From: Microstegium vimineum
Taxonomy: Eukaryota > Streptophyta > Magnoliopsida > Poales > Poaceae
Direction: 5' to 3'
DNA length: 64,000 nucleotides
Assembly (NCBI GenBank): GCA_022036555.1
Contig: CM039122.1
Coordinates: 62,001 to 126,000, forward strand
Positions 47,462 to 58,255 of the stretch are shown in pieces; the stretch's first letter is position 1, and each line of letters opens with the position of its first letter. The notes under the pieces were generated by a model. That model made no database searches, was not told the origin of the DNA, and saw nothing but the letters and a program-made list of their open reading frames with translations. The position numbers and the translations under genes were made by a program.

Positions 47462-49870
47462 ATGCTGAGCTTCACCACGTCAAGCGTCAGTCAGTCAGCA
47501 TCGGCCGTAGCTGTTCAACAAGACTCAGCTGGCTATCAATCACCAGCAACTGTTTGGTCAATGCAACAAGGTGTGCCGATTGTCAATCAACCTGTATCGG
47601 CCGTAGCTACGAATCAAAGCTATCATCCAAGAGTACAAGGGTTACAGGGATCAGCTGGCTGCCAACCATCGGCAAGTCTTGGGTCGGTGCAACAAAACAC
47701 ACCGAGTGTCAATCAGTCTGCATCGGCAGTAGCTGCCCCGCCCGTGGTATTCGCAAGTCAAGGCTATCATCTGAGTGTGCGAGAGCTGTGGGAGTCAACT
47801 AGTTGTCAACCATCGGTAAGTCATGTGCCGATGACACACAATGTAGGTTGGATTAGTCAATCGCCGATTCAGCGACAAGTTGCACAGCCTGAACGCCAAG
47901 TGGCAAGGACCCTGCAGTATCATCCAGCGAATCTTCAGAAGGAAGTATCGGTATATCAGCCGATAAATACTACGCTGCAATACTCGCAGGAAAGGGCGCA
48001 CAATGGAACATTGGTACAGCAACCGATGAATGCAATAGATATAACGCCACAACACAAGCTGGCGATGGTGCAAACTTGCTCATCGGCAACACAGCCGGTG
48101 CACGGTGTTATTATGACTAGTGTTGTGCATGCGCCAATCATTCCAAGTGCTTCGATGACAGGATCTAGGGAGATAATTCAGCATACTCAGCCGGCTGGCA
48201 TCCAGAGTTTCTCATCGGTTGATCAGCCGATGTACAACACGCAGCAGATTGGTGTTACTAATATATCGGTTGCCCCGATTCGCTCGCCACAGGGGTATGA
48301 AGTACATCAACTAGTAGACATCCAGAGTGGCCCATCGGTCAATCAACCGATGCATAGTATCCAACAGGTTGGTATTGCCGATGGGCCGATCGTTCCGGCT
48401 TGCTTAATGCGAAGACCTGGAAAGATGCACCAATCTACTCAGACAGTAGACATCCAGGATTGCTCATCGGTTAGGCAGCCGATGCTCGATGCTGCTGATG
48501 TACCAATCGCTCCGACTTGCTCACCACGGAAACATGAGAGAGCACGTCTATCTGTCCCACTAGAGAACGAATCTACACATCGGCAGGATACAAAGGTGTT
48601 TTCGACCAAGGTAGAACATTCAGAGCTGGACGAAGAGCCAGACCTCGACATTGCTGAGTTGGAGACATTCACTTTTGATATCACGAACGCCGATCAGGAT
48701 GTTAAACCATTTGACGAGATGGACGTCGGTACTGTTGAATGGGTGAACGATTGGGAACCGATGCCACGTACGCTCAGCCAGAACAGGGCTGGAAAGTTCA
48801 CCTTCGATGTCACGAAGGCTGATGGGATATTTGACTTACTGCTTCGGGAAGGGCGGGTTAAGCTAGCCCCTAATCAGGTAATTCCATCGGCCGAGGAGCT
48901 CAATGATACCGGGTACTGCAAGTGGCACAATACAACTTCTCACAGTACCGGCGACTGCAAAGTGTTTAGGCAACAACTGCAGTCAGAAATTAACTCTGGG
49001 CGGATCCAATTTGAAGGTCCTAAAGTCCAAGAACCGATGGAAATTGATCAGCGTCCGTTTCCAAATAATATGGTGGAAGCCGGTGGCAAAACTAAGGTGC
49101 TGACATCGGACGCTGCTAGAAAGAGTGCATCGGTGGATCCCGATCATCAGGTGGCCGAGCGTGACATCGGGAAGTTTGCCGATGACGGGAAAGGCAAAAG
49201 AATTACCGATAAAGGTACTTGTGTCAGCAGGGCTCCTGGCATAATAATCACACACAAGCTACCAAGGCGGGACTATCGGCAATCACGAGATGAACGGTAT
49301 CGGCAGAAAGAAAAGGAACAGCGGGAGTGGCTTCGTCGGAAAAATCATTGGAGGTGTCCCTTCTTCATTTACTGCTGGGAAGAGGGCATTAAGCTACCCA
49401 CTGCCGATGACTGTCCTGAATGCAATGGGTATCGCACTGCCGATCAGTCGAGTAAGCCTTGTTTGGATGATCGGGCATCTAGGTGCGCCAAGCCACTCGG
49501 AAAGAGGAGATCGGTACGCGACCAACTGGGGGGCAAGCTTGATGCCCATAGCAGGCTTGGCAGGCGGGTTGATCAAAGGGAGAGCAAGGAGCGGACCAAG
49601 ACAAAAATACCCGACGAAGAAGTGCTCTCCAGAAATTCAAGCATCGGAAGAAACGCCGATGTAAGAAGTGAGAGGCAGCACCAGCCTGTTCGGAAAACCA
49701 GACCTCAATGGTGCCCTAAAGGTCTGAACAAAACCCAGAAAAGAAGAACTGGGCGCCAACGCCGCAAGAACCTGTACGATGATGCAGAACCTTCAAGGGA
49801 GAAACAGTGGAGGCCAAAGCGTAAGGATGGGAGTCCATCGGCAGATGGCAGCATTGTGCCAATGGTCTAA
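47462..49870 (+). CDS. Ty3/gypsy gag-like protein with tandem-repeat N-terminus
   Basis: An uninterrupted frame of 802 residues. The first ATG (MLSFTTSSVSQ) sits at the junction with foreign sequence, so the true N-terminus may be missing. Residues about 8-120 are three imperfect repeats built on NQSASAVA and SAGCQPSAS. Residues about 200-360 are four repeats of about 42 residues with SSVDQPM/PSVNQPM. After an acidic region, a zinc-knuckle-like YCKWHNTTSHSTGDCKVF (about 485-500) and QSEINSGRIQFEG are typical of gypsy gag. A basic stretch then leads to a second cysteine cluster, WRCPFFIYCWEEGIKLP and CPEC (about 628-655). The basic C-terminus could bind RNA. No protease follows. An open frame this long among decayed neighbours suggests recent activity or constraint. 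Confidence 0.75.
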   Translation: MLSFTTSSVSQSASAVAVQQDSAGYQSPATVWSMQQGVPIVNQPVSAVATNQSYHPRVQGLQGSAGCQPSASLGSVQQNTPSVNQSASAVAAPPVVFASQGYHLSVRELWESTSCQPSVSHVPMTHNVGWISQSPIQRQVAQPERQVARTLQYHPANLQKEVSVYQPINTTLQYSQERAHNGTLVQQPMNAIDITPQHKLAMVQTCSSATQPVHGVIMTSVVHAPIIPSASMTGSREIIQHTQPAGIQSFSSVDQPMYNTQQIGVTNISVAPIRSPQGYEVHQLVDIQSGPSVNQPMHSIQQVGIADGPIVPACLMRRPGKMHQSTQTVDIQDCSSVRQPMLDAADVPIAPTCSPRKHERARLSVPLENESTHRQDTKVFSTKVEHSELDEEPDLDIAELETFTFDITNADQDVKPFDEMDVGTVEWVNDWEPMPRTLSQNRAGKFTFDVTKADGIFDLLLREGRVKLAPNQVIPSAEELNDTGYCKWHNTTSHSTGDCKVFRQQLQSEINSGRIQFEGPKVQEPMEIDQRPFPNNMVEAGGKTKVLTSDAARKSASVDPDHQVAERDIGKFADDGKGKRITDKGTCVSRAPGIIITHKLPRRDYRQSRDERYRQKEKEQREWLRRKNHWRCPFFIYCWEEGIKLPTADDCPECNGYRTADQSSKPCLDDRASRCAKPLGKRRSVRDQLGGKLDAHSRLGRRVDQRESKERTKTKIPDEEVLSRNSSIGRNADVRSERQHQPVRKTRPQWCPKGLNKTQKRRTGRQRRKNLYDDAEPSREKQWRPKRKDGSPSADGSIVPMV

Positions 49871-50533
49871 TCGAGGTCAATCTTGGACCTGCAGGCTTGG
49901 GGGCTGCAATCGGCAGACTGGCGATTTCAATTATTATACTTGGGGACACCTACCGATGGTTTGCATATAGAGATGTTGCGCTGCCGATAGATGCATTAGT
50001 TGCCAGAAGACGGATGTGAGAATGGTTCTGCTGCGCTTGCGCATGATAACTAAGTATGTGTTGCGCACGTCCTGGGGTGCATACTTTGCGGTGGGTCTAT
50101 CGGCGTTATCCTGATTCTTATCCGGTGGAAATATGAAGTCTCGCTGCCGATTGTTGTTACAATCAGGCTAAGTACCAGGGTTAGTTAATGAGTTGGATCA
50201 CTCAACATTTTAGCTGATTTGATGTTATGCTATCGGTAATGATTGTCGATGACTGGGTAAACAAGTTTGCCGGTGGTACTCTAGAATGGAGATTGATTTT
50301 ACCGATCAGGATTGAGTTCTAGGCCTGGGGGTTTTCTAATCAAGTTCCTACTGGATAAGACAGTCTACCTCCAGCAGAGCATACATGCTAGAAGTTCCCG
50401 AAGGGGTTGACGTACGACGTATTCGTTTGAATGCCGATGAGAAAAAATTGTAATACATCGGTAAAAACATGCAAATATTATATTACAAGACGAGATTAAG
50501 TATCGGATTACATTTTTGCCGATACAATATGCA
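49871..50533 (+). other. Spacer between gag and the antisense gene
   Basis: Non-coding, with several CCGAT/ATCGG words. No pol motif is seen. It is the region where a normal gypsy element would carry protease and reverse transcriptase. Confidence 0.6.
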
Positions 50534-53500
50534 TTACAGTAAGGAATGAATAAGGTCTATCGCGCGTAGGCGAATCTGTTCTATCTCGTCCATCTCCTTG
50601 GCGTCGGCATCGGCAGAGCCCTCAACCAGTTTGATCTTCTTCTTCCATAAGATGGCTTGCCGGGCATGCTGGTCCCTTTCTTGCTGCAGAACCTTGATGG
50701 AATCAGACAGTTGAGTTTTGTGTTGGTTAGCTGCAGTCAGATCCTCCTCGACCTTGTGTAGCTCCGCCAATAGCTCCTCCTTCCTTGCCGATAGTCGAGA
50801 GATGTCTTGGTCTAGGTTGCCGATGGAAGCTTTTGCTTGACCGATGTTTCTGTGCTTCTCATCAGCAAGGTGTTTATATTTAAGCTTCTCTTCTTCGCTC
50901 TTGGCTTGAGCGGCCCTATCGGCAATACGACAGGCGAGCCTCTGGTACTGAATCTGTTTGACGTCGATAGAGGCTGCCTGGAGAAGGACTTCTGCTGCGT
51001 CGGCAGGGAGATGACTATGGATATCTTTGAAAGCAATCCTTGCTGCCGATGAGTCTTGGATGAGCTGGGATGTCTCTTGTAGCAGCAAAAAAAAGCAGTG
51101 CCTTAAGCTTGGTTTTAATCTCTGCCGGTAAAGCTGGGACAGAGCTCTCTTCCTCCTCGTCATCGGGTATATCGACTGAGAAGGAAAATAAACTATCTGA
51201 TCGGAGGGGATCTTGGCGCCTATCTTCATCCTGCGGATTGAGACTGAAAGAGAAGAGGCTATCTGGGGAATCTTGGTCCTGAAAACAGAAGGGTTATAAT
51301 ATGCTGATTCTAAAATTATACTATGAGTTTTCAGGTGATTGACTTACCATCTTGAAGCGGATTTCTTGCCAAGGGCTTGGCATTCTAGATGGCCCAGCCT
51401 CTCTTGAACATCGGCAGCAGGTGTCGATGGATGAGCTTCTGTCAGAAGAACAATCGGCGTCGTTGGCAATGGCGGCATTGTCGTTGATGTTGCTTCCGGC
51501 ATAATACTTGATTGTGGCGCTGATGCTGCCCTTTCATCGGGATCTTCAGTTGGTATTGATGCCGATGTTACCTTTGCCGCTACGACGAGCGGGACTGTCT
51601 CATCGGCGACTTCGGTTGACGGTGCCGATAATGTTGCTTCGGCTGCTGTAGGTACAGCTGCTTCATCAGGGACATCGGCTGATGGTACCGATGTCGATGT
51701 CACCATCATGGGGGTTTCTTCATCGAAAGCTTCGGCTGATGGTGCCGATACTGCCTCTGCCTCTGCAGCGGATGAGGCTGCCTCCTGACCGACGACGTCG
51801 TCCATCGGCTGATCCGGGATGGGAGCCATTGGAGTTTCCGCCGATGACACGCCGACGGTTGGTGGTGCTGCTTGTGCCGATGACGAAGATGGGCTAGCCA
51901 GCCTCAAACGTCTCCTTTTCTTGGGTGCGGCAGCAGAGGATCCGGCCCGTTTCGATGAAGACTGGGGGGCATCGGCAACTGGACTTGAAGGTGCTTGTCT
52001 TCTCGGGGCAGTTGCCGATGACCTTATAGCCTGAAAACATTCAATGCAAGTTATACGAAGTAGATGTTGCCGATTAAACAGTATATAATCGGTATGAGTG
52101 AAGATGAGTTTACTGCAAACGCCCGCGTCAGGGCAGCAGCAGCGGCCGATGTAGCCTTGGCTTTTGCAGGTGTCGGTGAGGGTACCTATCGTGGGATGAA
52201 GGCAGCTAACGAAGGAGCCTTATGGCCGATGAGTGATACGGGACTCATCATTCGAAGCTTGAAAGGCTTGCCGCTCTTGCTCATCGAAGGAATCGGGTCA
52301 TCGACCTGTCAAACACAAGGTCAAATACCGATGGCGAAGGTACAAATGAGGAATGCATCGGGATGAGGACTTACTGCGTCGTCGGGGATGATATGATCGG
52401 CATCGATCATATGCCGATAATAGTGCGATGACTTGGCGAACAATTGACACCTCCACTCTTGCCACCAAGACTTGTACTCATTTGTGATGAAGGAGGTTGG
52501 CGACCAGGAGGATAGGTCAAGATCCGATACAACAGCATCGGCAGGAAGACTGACAACTTTATTCCAGTCCAGAGCACTGGAGAATGTCTGCCTAGGCTGC
52601 ACTACCTTGGAGTAACAGAGTTTGATTGGCAGTTGGTCGAACGCCAGTTGTCTTGCCGCTACCGATGGGTAGTAAAATTCAAATGATGGGGGGCGTTCTT
52701 TCCCGATCCAAATATGTTCACTGGGATAGCCCGAGGAATGATACTGGCCTTCATCATTGTCTGGTTTTCAGGAACATCCCCATCGGTAAGATTAAATAAC
52801 AATGGGAATTGATTATCTACATCGGCATATGGCCACCAAAGCCGTTCTACAGCAGGAATTCCATTGTAAAACTTCTGAAAGAAGAGGCCGAATTGCTCCG
52901 CATCAGCATCGGTTCCTGGCAGCACGATCGTGGCCTCTCCAAAATTGAGTGGAGAGCGAGTTGCCGATTCATCCTCTCCGCACTGGTGGTCCTCTGGTAT
53001 ATCTCTTGGGAATCGTTGAGCAAATAAGTCAAGCTGGAGTGTTTTCTGCATATGGGCGTGTAGCCACATGTTAATAAACCACCAGGGGCCTCCAAGATTG
53101 CCGATGTGCTCACCTAGCAGTAACTTCTGGGACACTTGATGGAGGAGACGATATACTGATCCTAGAAGATATCTTCCCAAAGGAAGCCCTGTCCCATTGG
53201 CAAGCATCTCAGCTGCTGGGAGATACATGGTGGTAGGTCCAACTGCCTTACCGCAGAAGATGAATTTATCCAGCCACATGTTCAGGAAGGTGGCGTGCTC
53301 TCTTTGGTTTACCGATCCAGTTTTCTGGTATTCCTGAATGTAACCCGTCCAACCGCCGATGTTCCGGGTATTTATTCTGTGCTCGGCTTTCCTATTAAAC
53401 AAGGAGGGGTATCGGCAGAGGAGATGTCTAAACCGGTCAGCATGTGGACATCAGCGAGAGTGGGGGTGGCTGGTCCATGTCGGAATAAGAATGCGTTCAG

Positions 53501-53964
53501 AGTGTCTGACCAGAAGTAAGAGGCGGCTATTAACATGTTCTCATTCTTCTCCATATCGGCAATAGACAGCCTGATACATTGGTCCAGACTGCGCTCCTGC
53601 CAGTAAACTTGCTGCGCGCTGGCGACTCTGAGGTACCAGTTCTTCCACCCTTTGGTGGGCTTGGGCCATGATCGGAATGCATCTTTCCACAATCCCAAAC
53701 CAAAACATTCAGATCTAAACGGAATCCGGTTGGTTTCTGCATTGATTATATAGCTGGGATCTGGGTTCCCCATGGGGCCTAAGCAACTGAAGGTAGAACC
53801 GGTAAGCGGAATTACTACCCTGTTGTACAGTTCCTAAGATTCAAAGAAGAAGGCGAAGAGCAGTCAGGAAGGAACGAAGACAGATCCAGATTCGTGCGGA
53901 TTGCAGGGAGCTGGATTGGGAGGAGGATAAGTCTTACCTTTGGTATGTCGACCTGGATCGCCAT
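50534..53964 (-). pseudogene. Antisense spliced gene: plant mobile domain-like plus coiled coil
   Basis: Exon 1 (53964-53938) encodes MAIQVDIPK and ends at a GTAAGA donor. Exon 2 starts at 53833 after TTAG and reads ELYNRVVIPLTG, then MGNPDPSYII in frame. The domain shows LADVHMLTGLDISS, NIGGWTGYIQEYQ and HATFLNMWLDKFIF, which resemble plant mobile domain (aminotransferase-like) proteins. Frameshifts occur near 53390 and 52690. A further exon ends at 52375 with GTAAGT, and acceptors are seen at 52305 and 52030. The next part (52030-51347) is Ala/Ser/Pro-rich with ADVPDEAA-like repeats. The last part (51229-50534) is a coiled coil (DISRLSARKEELLAELHKVE) ending DLIHSLL; a T8 run near 51095 shifts the frame. 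All introns are canonical in the antisense direction only. It is probably a captured gene that is now decayed in this copy. Confidence 0.72.
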
Positions 53965-54384
53965 TGGAGTCGAGAGGAGTGCTTGGTTCGTCCTTAGATT
54001 GCGAAGGGTACTGTTGCTTGAGCTTGTGTTCTTCAGGGCAGCCGGAGGTTGAAGATGAAGGCAGGAAGGTGAAAGTGAAAATGAGCTCGGGTAAAAAGGA
54101 CGGTATGGGCCCCAGTAACTTTTATAAGCCTGTTCAGGGGCATTTTGGGGTTCTGTTTCACACCGTGCAGGAATGTGGAGGCGCCCGCGGTAGATACGCG
54201 CGGTGATCGAGGTGGTCTGTAACTGTTCGTGCTACAATTGAGGGATTTTATTATTAAATTGCAGTTCCACACGCGGGGAATCGAGGAAACCGTACGCCTA
54301 TCTCGGGGGTAACGGCTACAGCAACGGCTACAGTGGAGAGAATTTCGGCACGTAAAGTTATACGCTCCGAAACTGGGGGGTATG

Positions 54385-55440
54385 TGTTGACACCGTTTTT
54401 TAACACGTGTCAAATGGGCTGAGGCTTGACTGGTCAGCGGCCGTTCTCCATCGGTATCAGGAGTTGATAATGCCGATAGGAGGGTGCTATGAGTTTTGCC
54501 GATGGAAGCTGATGAGCCTTGTCGACCAAATCGGTGAAGTCTTGCTGGAACTGATTGCCGATGAGGAGTCTTTGCCGATTGCCGATGAAGGGGTCTTGCC
54601 GATTGCCGATAAAGGCTTGTTGCCGATTGTCGATGGAAGATGGTTGCCGATTGCCGATGAAGAAGATGCTGCCGATTGCCGATCGGAAAAGTATTACCGA
54701 TGCCGATGAGCGTGATTTAGCACTTGGTGGCAGCGGAAGACTACCGGTGACCAAAGAAGGAAGTTGCAGGGATCTGCCGATGGAAAGTTTCCATCGAAGA
54801 GTATAAGGAAACTAGTGTTCTGTGCCAGTATTAATATAGTGGTTTGCGTCCGACTCTTGCATGGGTCGCTTATTTTCCTTTAAAATAGGTGTGTTTGTTT
54901 AGGGAATAAATATTGTTATCCGGCTCCTGCGCGAGTCAGTTTCCTTTAAAGTAGGAGTTTGTTTTTAGGAAAGATATGTGTCGTGTCTTTGTACAACTCT
55001 CCATGCGGGAGTATAAATATGAGCCCGAGGGCTATGGAATAGATATATCAATCCTATCAAAAAACAAACCAATTCTACTTTTTATCCTACTTTTACCGCA
55101 ATTTACCTTTATCATGCATTAGTTATAGCTTAACGAGTTCTTCAAGCTTTCGACGGGCTGCATCATCCTGATCTCCGTCAAAATCCTTGTTAGTTCTGAG
55201 TGGGAGTACCTCTAGGCTTTGGCAATCCGGGCGCATCGTTGTTTGCCTCGTCTAGCTCTGCTCTAGTTATCCGTGATCAACCTGAGCCTTGACGTCCGGG
55301 CGCATCGCTGTCGTCTCGTTCAGTTTGTCATAGTTATCATCCTTGTCGATTGATTGGTCAAATCGACTGGCACGCCCTCGACATCGAGCTTTGGGTAATA
55401 GCCCGAGGTGTTCACAGATCTGACGCTTTTTGTGTCAACA
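54385..55440 (+). repeat. 3' LTR of the gypsy-type element
   Basis: It runs from TGTTGACACCG to GTGTCAACA, 1056 bp. The first 400 bases are packed with TTGCCGATTGCCGAT and GCCGATGAAG words. A TATA box TATAAATAT lies at 55012-55020. The tail matches the solo LTR at 33478-34583. Flanking TTCAC/CTTCA words are not a recognisable target duplication, as expected without the 5' end. Confidence 0.9.
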
Positions 55441-55640
55441 ACTTCACACAGCTTCTTCACTAAAGCGGTTCTTTTTAGGAAATTGAAAAGTTCCGGCCTC
55501 TGCGATGAAAAAACAATTCATAAGATGAAGCTTGTCAATATATGTTCTCTCAAAAAAACACTCACTTTTTATGACTCTAAGAAAAGATTAGCAGTTCTCA
55601 ACCATTATATTACTTAGAGTTTTTTTAGCGTTAGGTAATA

Positions 55641-55898
55641 CTCCCTCTGTCATGAACATGAAATCTAATAATGGGTTTTCAGTTCTTCTAAGACTATTCT
55701 AAATTTGGCCAAGATTACACAAAATAACTAAAATATTTATGGCAACAGATAAGCAACATTAAATATATGATTAATATTTTTATAATTTATCTTTTCGATG
55801 TGGGTATAAGTTAACATTCTTCTCTACAAACTTGGTCAGACAAAAGATAGTTTGACTTAGGACAACTATAAATCCATTATAATCCAGATTTCAGGGAG
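55641..55898. mobile_element. Stowaway-like MITE
   Basis: The ends CTCCCTCTGT and ATCCAGATTTCAGGGAG are inverted, with TA on both sides (55639-55640 and 55899-55900). The interior is AT-rich with GTTTGACTTAGGACAAC near the right end, typical of grass Stowaways. Confidence 0.75.
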
Positions 55899-57442
55899 TA
55901 TAAAACATTAGGACAACAAAATTCTATTATATTTCAGATTTGAGGGAGTATATATGAAACAAGAAGTAAGGATATTAGTACCTGGTGCTAGAGTAGAATT
56001 CGATGACTCAGGGTGACTTGGTGAGCTTGAGTTTGAAAGCTTGGAGTTTTTTTTATCAATTTGTCAATTAATTGCTAGACATATGATCACAAAGGAAAAG
56101 AAAAGGGGCTGAAAACAACGAGATCTAGAAGAAAGATAATGGGAAACAACACTAGGTGGAAGAAATGGCGGTGATTATTTATATACTTTAATTGATTTGG
56201 AAAAAAAATGTTGAAACAATGCAGACTAGCTAACAGAGTAGCGAAGTTTTTTTGTGGTTTGTCTCTGGATCATCTGATAAAAAGACTGATTGTTACAAGA
56301 GAATAAAAGGCAAATAGGTATCTTTTTTGGTGGTGGCGGCAGAATTTGCGGATGAAGTAAGTATTTTTTTTTTGTTGGACACTCACTTGGTTAAGACAAT
56401 GCAATGCAAGTGATTTAGCTTGGAAATGACTCAATGGTGAACAAGAAGGGGCTGGTGGCAGGCAGCAAAACGGGTAGCTGGGAAGATGGAGTCATCTGTC
56501 CGCTGATGCACTCTCTTATATACAGTAAGAGAGGAGCAATATTCTTTGCGTGCGATCGACAAGACGTGAAGGAAGAAGGATGCATCTCTCTGAACGCTAA
56601 AGAGTAAAGCTGAGGATACTATCTAGTATCTACTCATATCTGAATTCAAGTATCCAGCATGTATGCCTCATATATTAATGAGAAACTTCTCTTTAAACTG
56701 AGAGTACTCTGTTACACGGGGCAATATTCTTTGGTTACGACAACAGGTAAAGGAGAAAGGATGCATGTCTCAGCTGATACGTAAAGAATAAAGCTGAAGA
56801 GAATACTCAAGGGACGGATCGTGCCATGCATGTTCAAAGAAGAAAAAGAAAAATCTGCTGCTTTAAAGAACAACAAAGGGCATCTCAGGATGGAGTGACA
56901 ATCGTGCCAAGGCACAATAGCATGGGCATGGCTTAATAAAGTATGAGAGCAGAGTAACAGAATAGTGCAGTAGTATGCTTTGCTTGTGTGGTAGTACTCG
57001 TAGTTGATAATTTATCTGAACAACCGAGCATGACAAGTCTTTTACACTGTTATGTTCAAGTCTATAGGGTTTTTCCAACTTTGTAAAGCATTGGCAAATC
57101 CTTCTGAGACATATAGTTGGAATCCTTCACTCTGTTGGAAAATTTCTCTCAGAACCTCTTGCAAAAAAATTATCTCTAAATGTTCAAAGAATAGGAGTGT
57201 TTAATTATTTTTCAGGTACCTTTCTTTCCTGTAAATCAGTTTTCGACAGCCAGAGCTTGTCATGCCTTAAACTTAGCCTGTATCAGCCATCCTTAGTAAA
57301 AAAAAAAATGCTCCAACTCTTTTACACGCAAGGGAAAGACCATATTCATTAAGGTTCACGTCTCATATTATATAGTGAAGGAGGTGACAACATGGATTGG
57401 ACGATCACTTGGCACAACACCTAGCTAGTGTAGCTAGACTAA

Positions 57443-57632
57443 GGGGGGTTTAGTTCCCACCTCCTAAATTTTAGTGGACTAAAATATTTTAGTCATCTTT
57501 TAGTACCTCTTGAGTGACTAGTGCAACTAAAGTGTTTTAGTTAACTTTTAGTTAGTTTGTTTGACACTTTAGTCTTTAATGTGACTAAAGTTTAGTCAAC
57601 TAAAGTTTAAGAGCTGGGAACCAAACACCTCC
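57443..57632. mobile_element. Tourist-like MITE
   Basis: 190 bp with ends GGGGTTTAGTTCCCA and TGGGAACCAAACACCTCC and the 3-bp duplication TAA at 57440-57442 and 57633-57635. The interior has many TTTAGT/ACTAAA words. It lies about 620 bp upstream of the NLR start codon. Confidence 0.78.
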
Positions 57633-58255
57633 TAAATAGCTTAACATTGATAGACGTCGTCCGTGACAGATCGATGACGAACCAGACGGTAGCATTTCGT
57701 GTGCTGATGAGTGGTCAACGACAGCCACACACACACAGGGACGAGAACAAGTCATGTCCATGCACGGATGCACCAAACAACAGCTTGTTCGTTTGACAGA
57801 ATTATGCACTGTTAGCTGATTTCTTGTGAGAGAAAAACACTGTTCTGACTGGATTTAAACCGGCTGAAAAGACTAAGCGAAGTCAAAATTGAGAAAAGGG
57901 AAACAAGAGTAGTACTCAAGAAAACTAATTGTTTCCCAGCACACGCTGCAACACCGTCCAACTAATGATGTCGCTGACTACTGATCGATGTACTTTTTGC
58001 TCTGCTGAATGACTGAATTCAGAAAGGGGAGCTTGTATCTTCAGACGCCGGCCGAAGGTCTCTCAAGAGATCACAAATGACACAGGATTTGAGTTATAAT
58101 ACAGCAAGTTGTTTTCTATGTTGCATCCTCTGATTAGTATCTCACACAAAGGAAGGAGCAAACTCCATCCATCTTTATTTGAAGTTTACTAGGCGTGAGT
58201 ATTCCTTCCTACCAATCCACGTAACCACATTGTTGCTGAGACAACTGAGAGAACA

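Larger units (their letters stand above)
47462..55440 (+). mobile_element. Ty3/gypsy-type LTR element: gag, no pol, antisense gene, 3' LTR
   Basis: The order is an open gag (47462-49870), about 660 bp of spacer, an antisense spliced gene (53964-50534) and a 3' LTR (54385-55440) preceded by the purine-containing CTGGGGGGTATG. The 5' LTR, primer site and pol are absent. The left limit is where recognisable gag begins and may be a truncation by the neighbouring LTR-like sequence. The LTR family is the same as the solo LTR at 33478. The word CCGAT/ATCGG is extremely frequent throughout. The element is best seen as a fragment of a non-autonomous element that keeps gag. Confidence 0.8.
55441..58255. 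other. Region upstream of the NLR gene, two MITEs, no gene
   Basis: About 2.8 kb. A Stowaway-like MITE (55641-55898) and a Tourist-like MITE (57443-57632) are recognisable. A second, partial Stowaway-type end lies at about 55910-55949. The stretch 56500-56900 has two related phrases (GCAATATTCTTTG at 56528 and 56722; AAAGAATAAAGCTGA and its variant), suggesting a weak local duplication. The last few hundred bases presumably hold the promoter of the NLR gene; no clear TATA box was found. Confidence 0.55.

Noticed and set aside
54407..54806. Frames with repeated PIADEG or CRLPMK-like words
   Set aside because: These are translations of the GCCGATTGCCGAT repeats in the gypsy LTR, not proteins.
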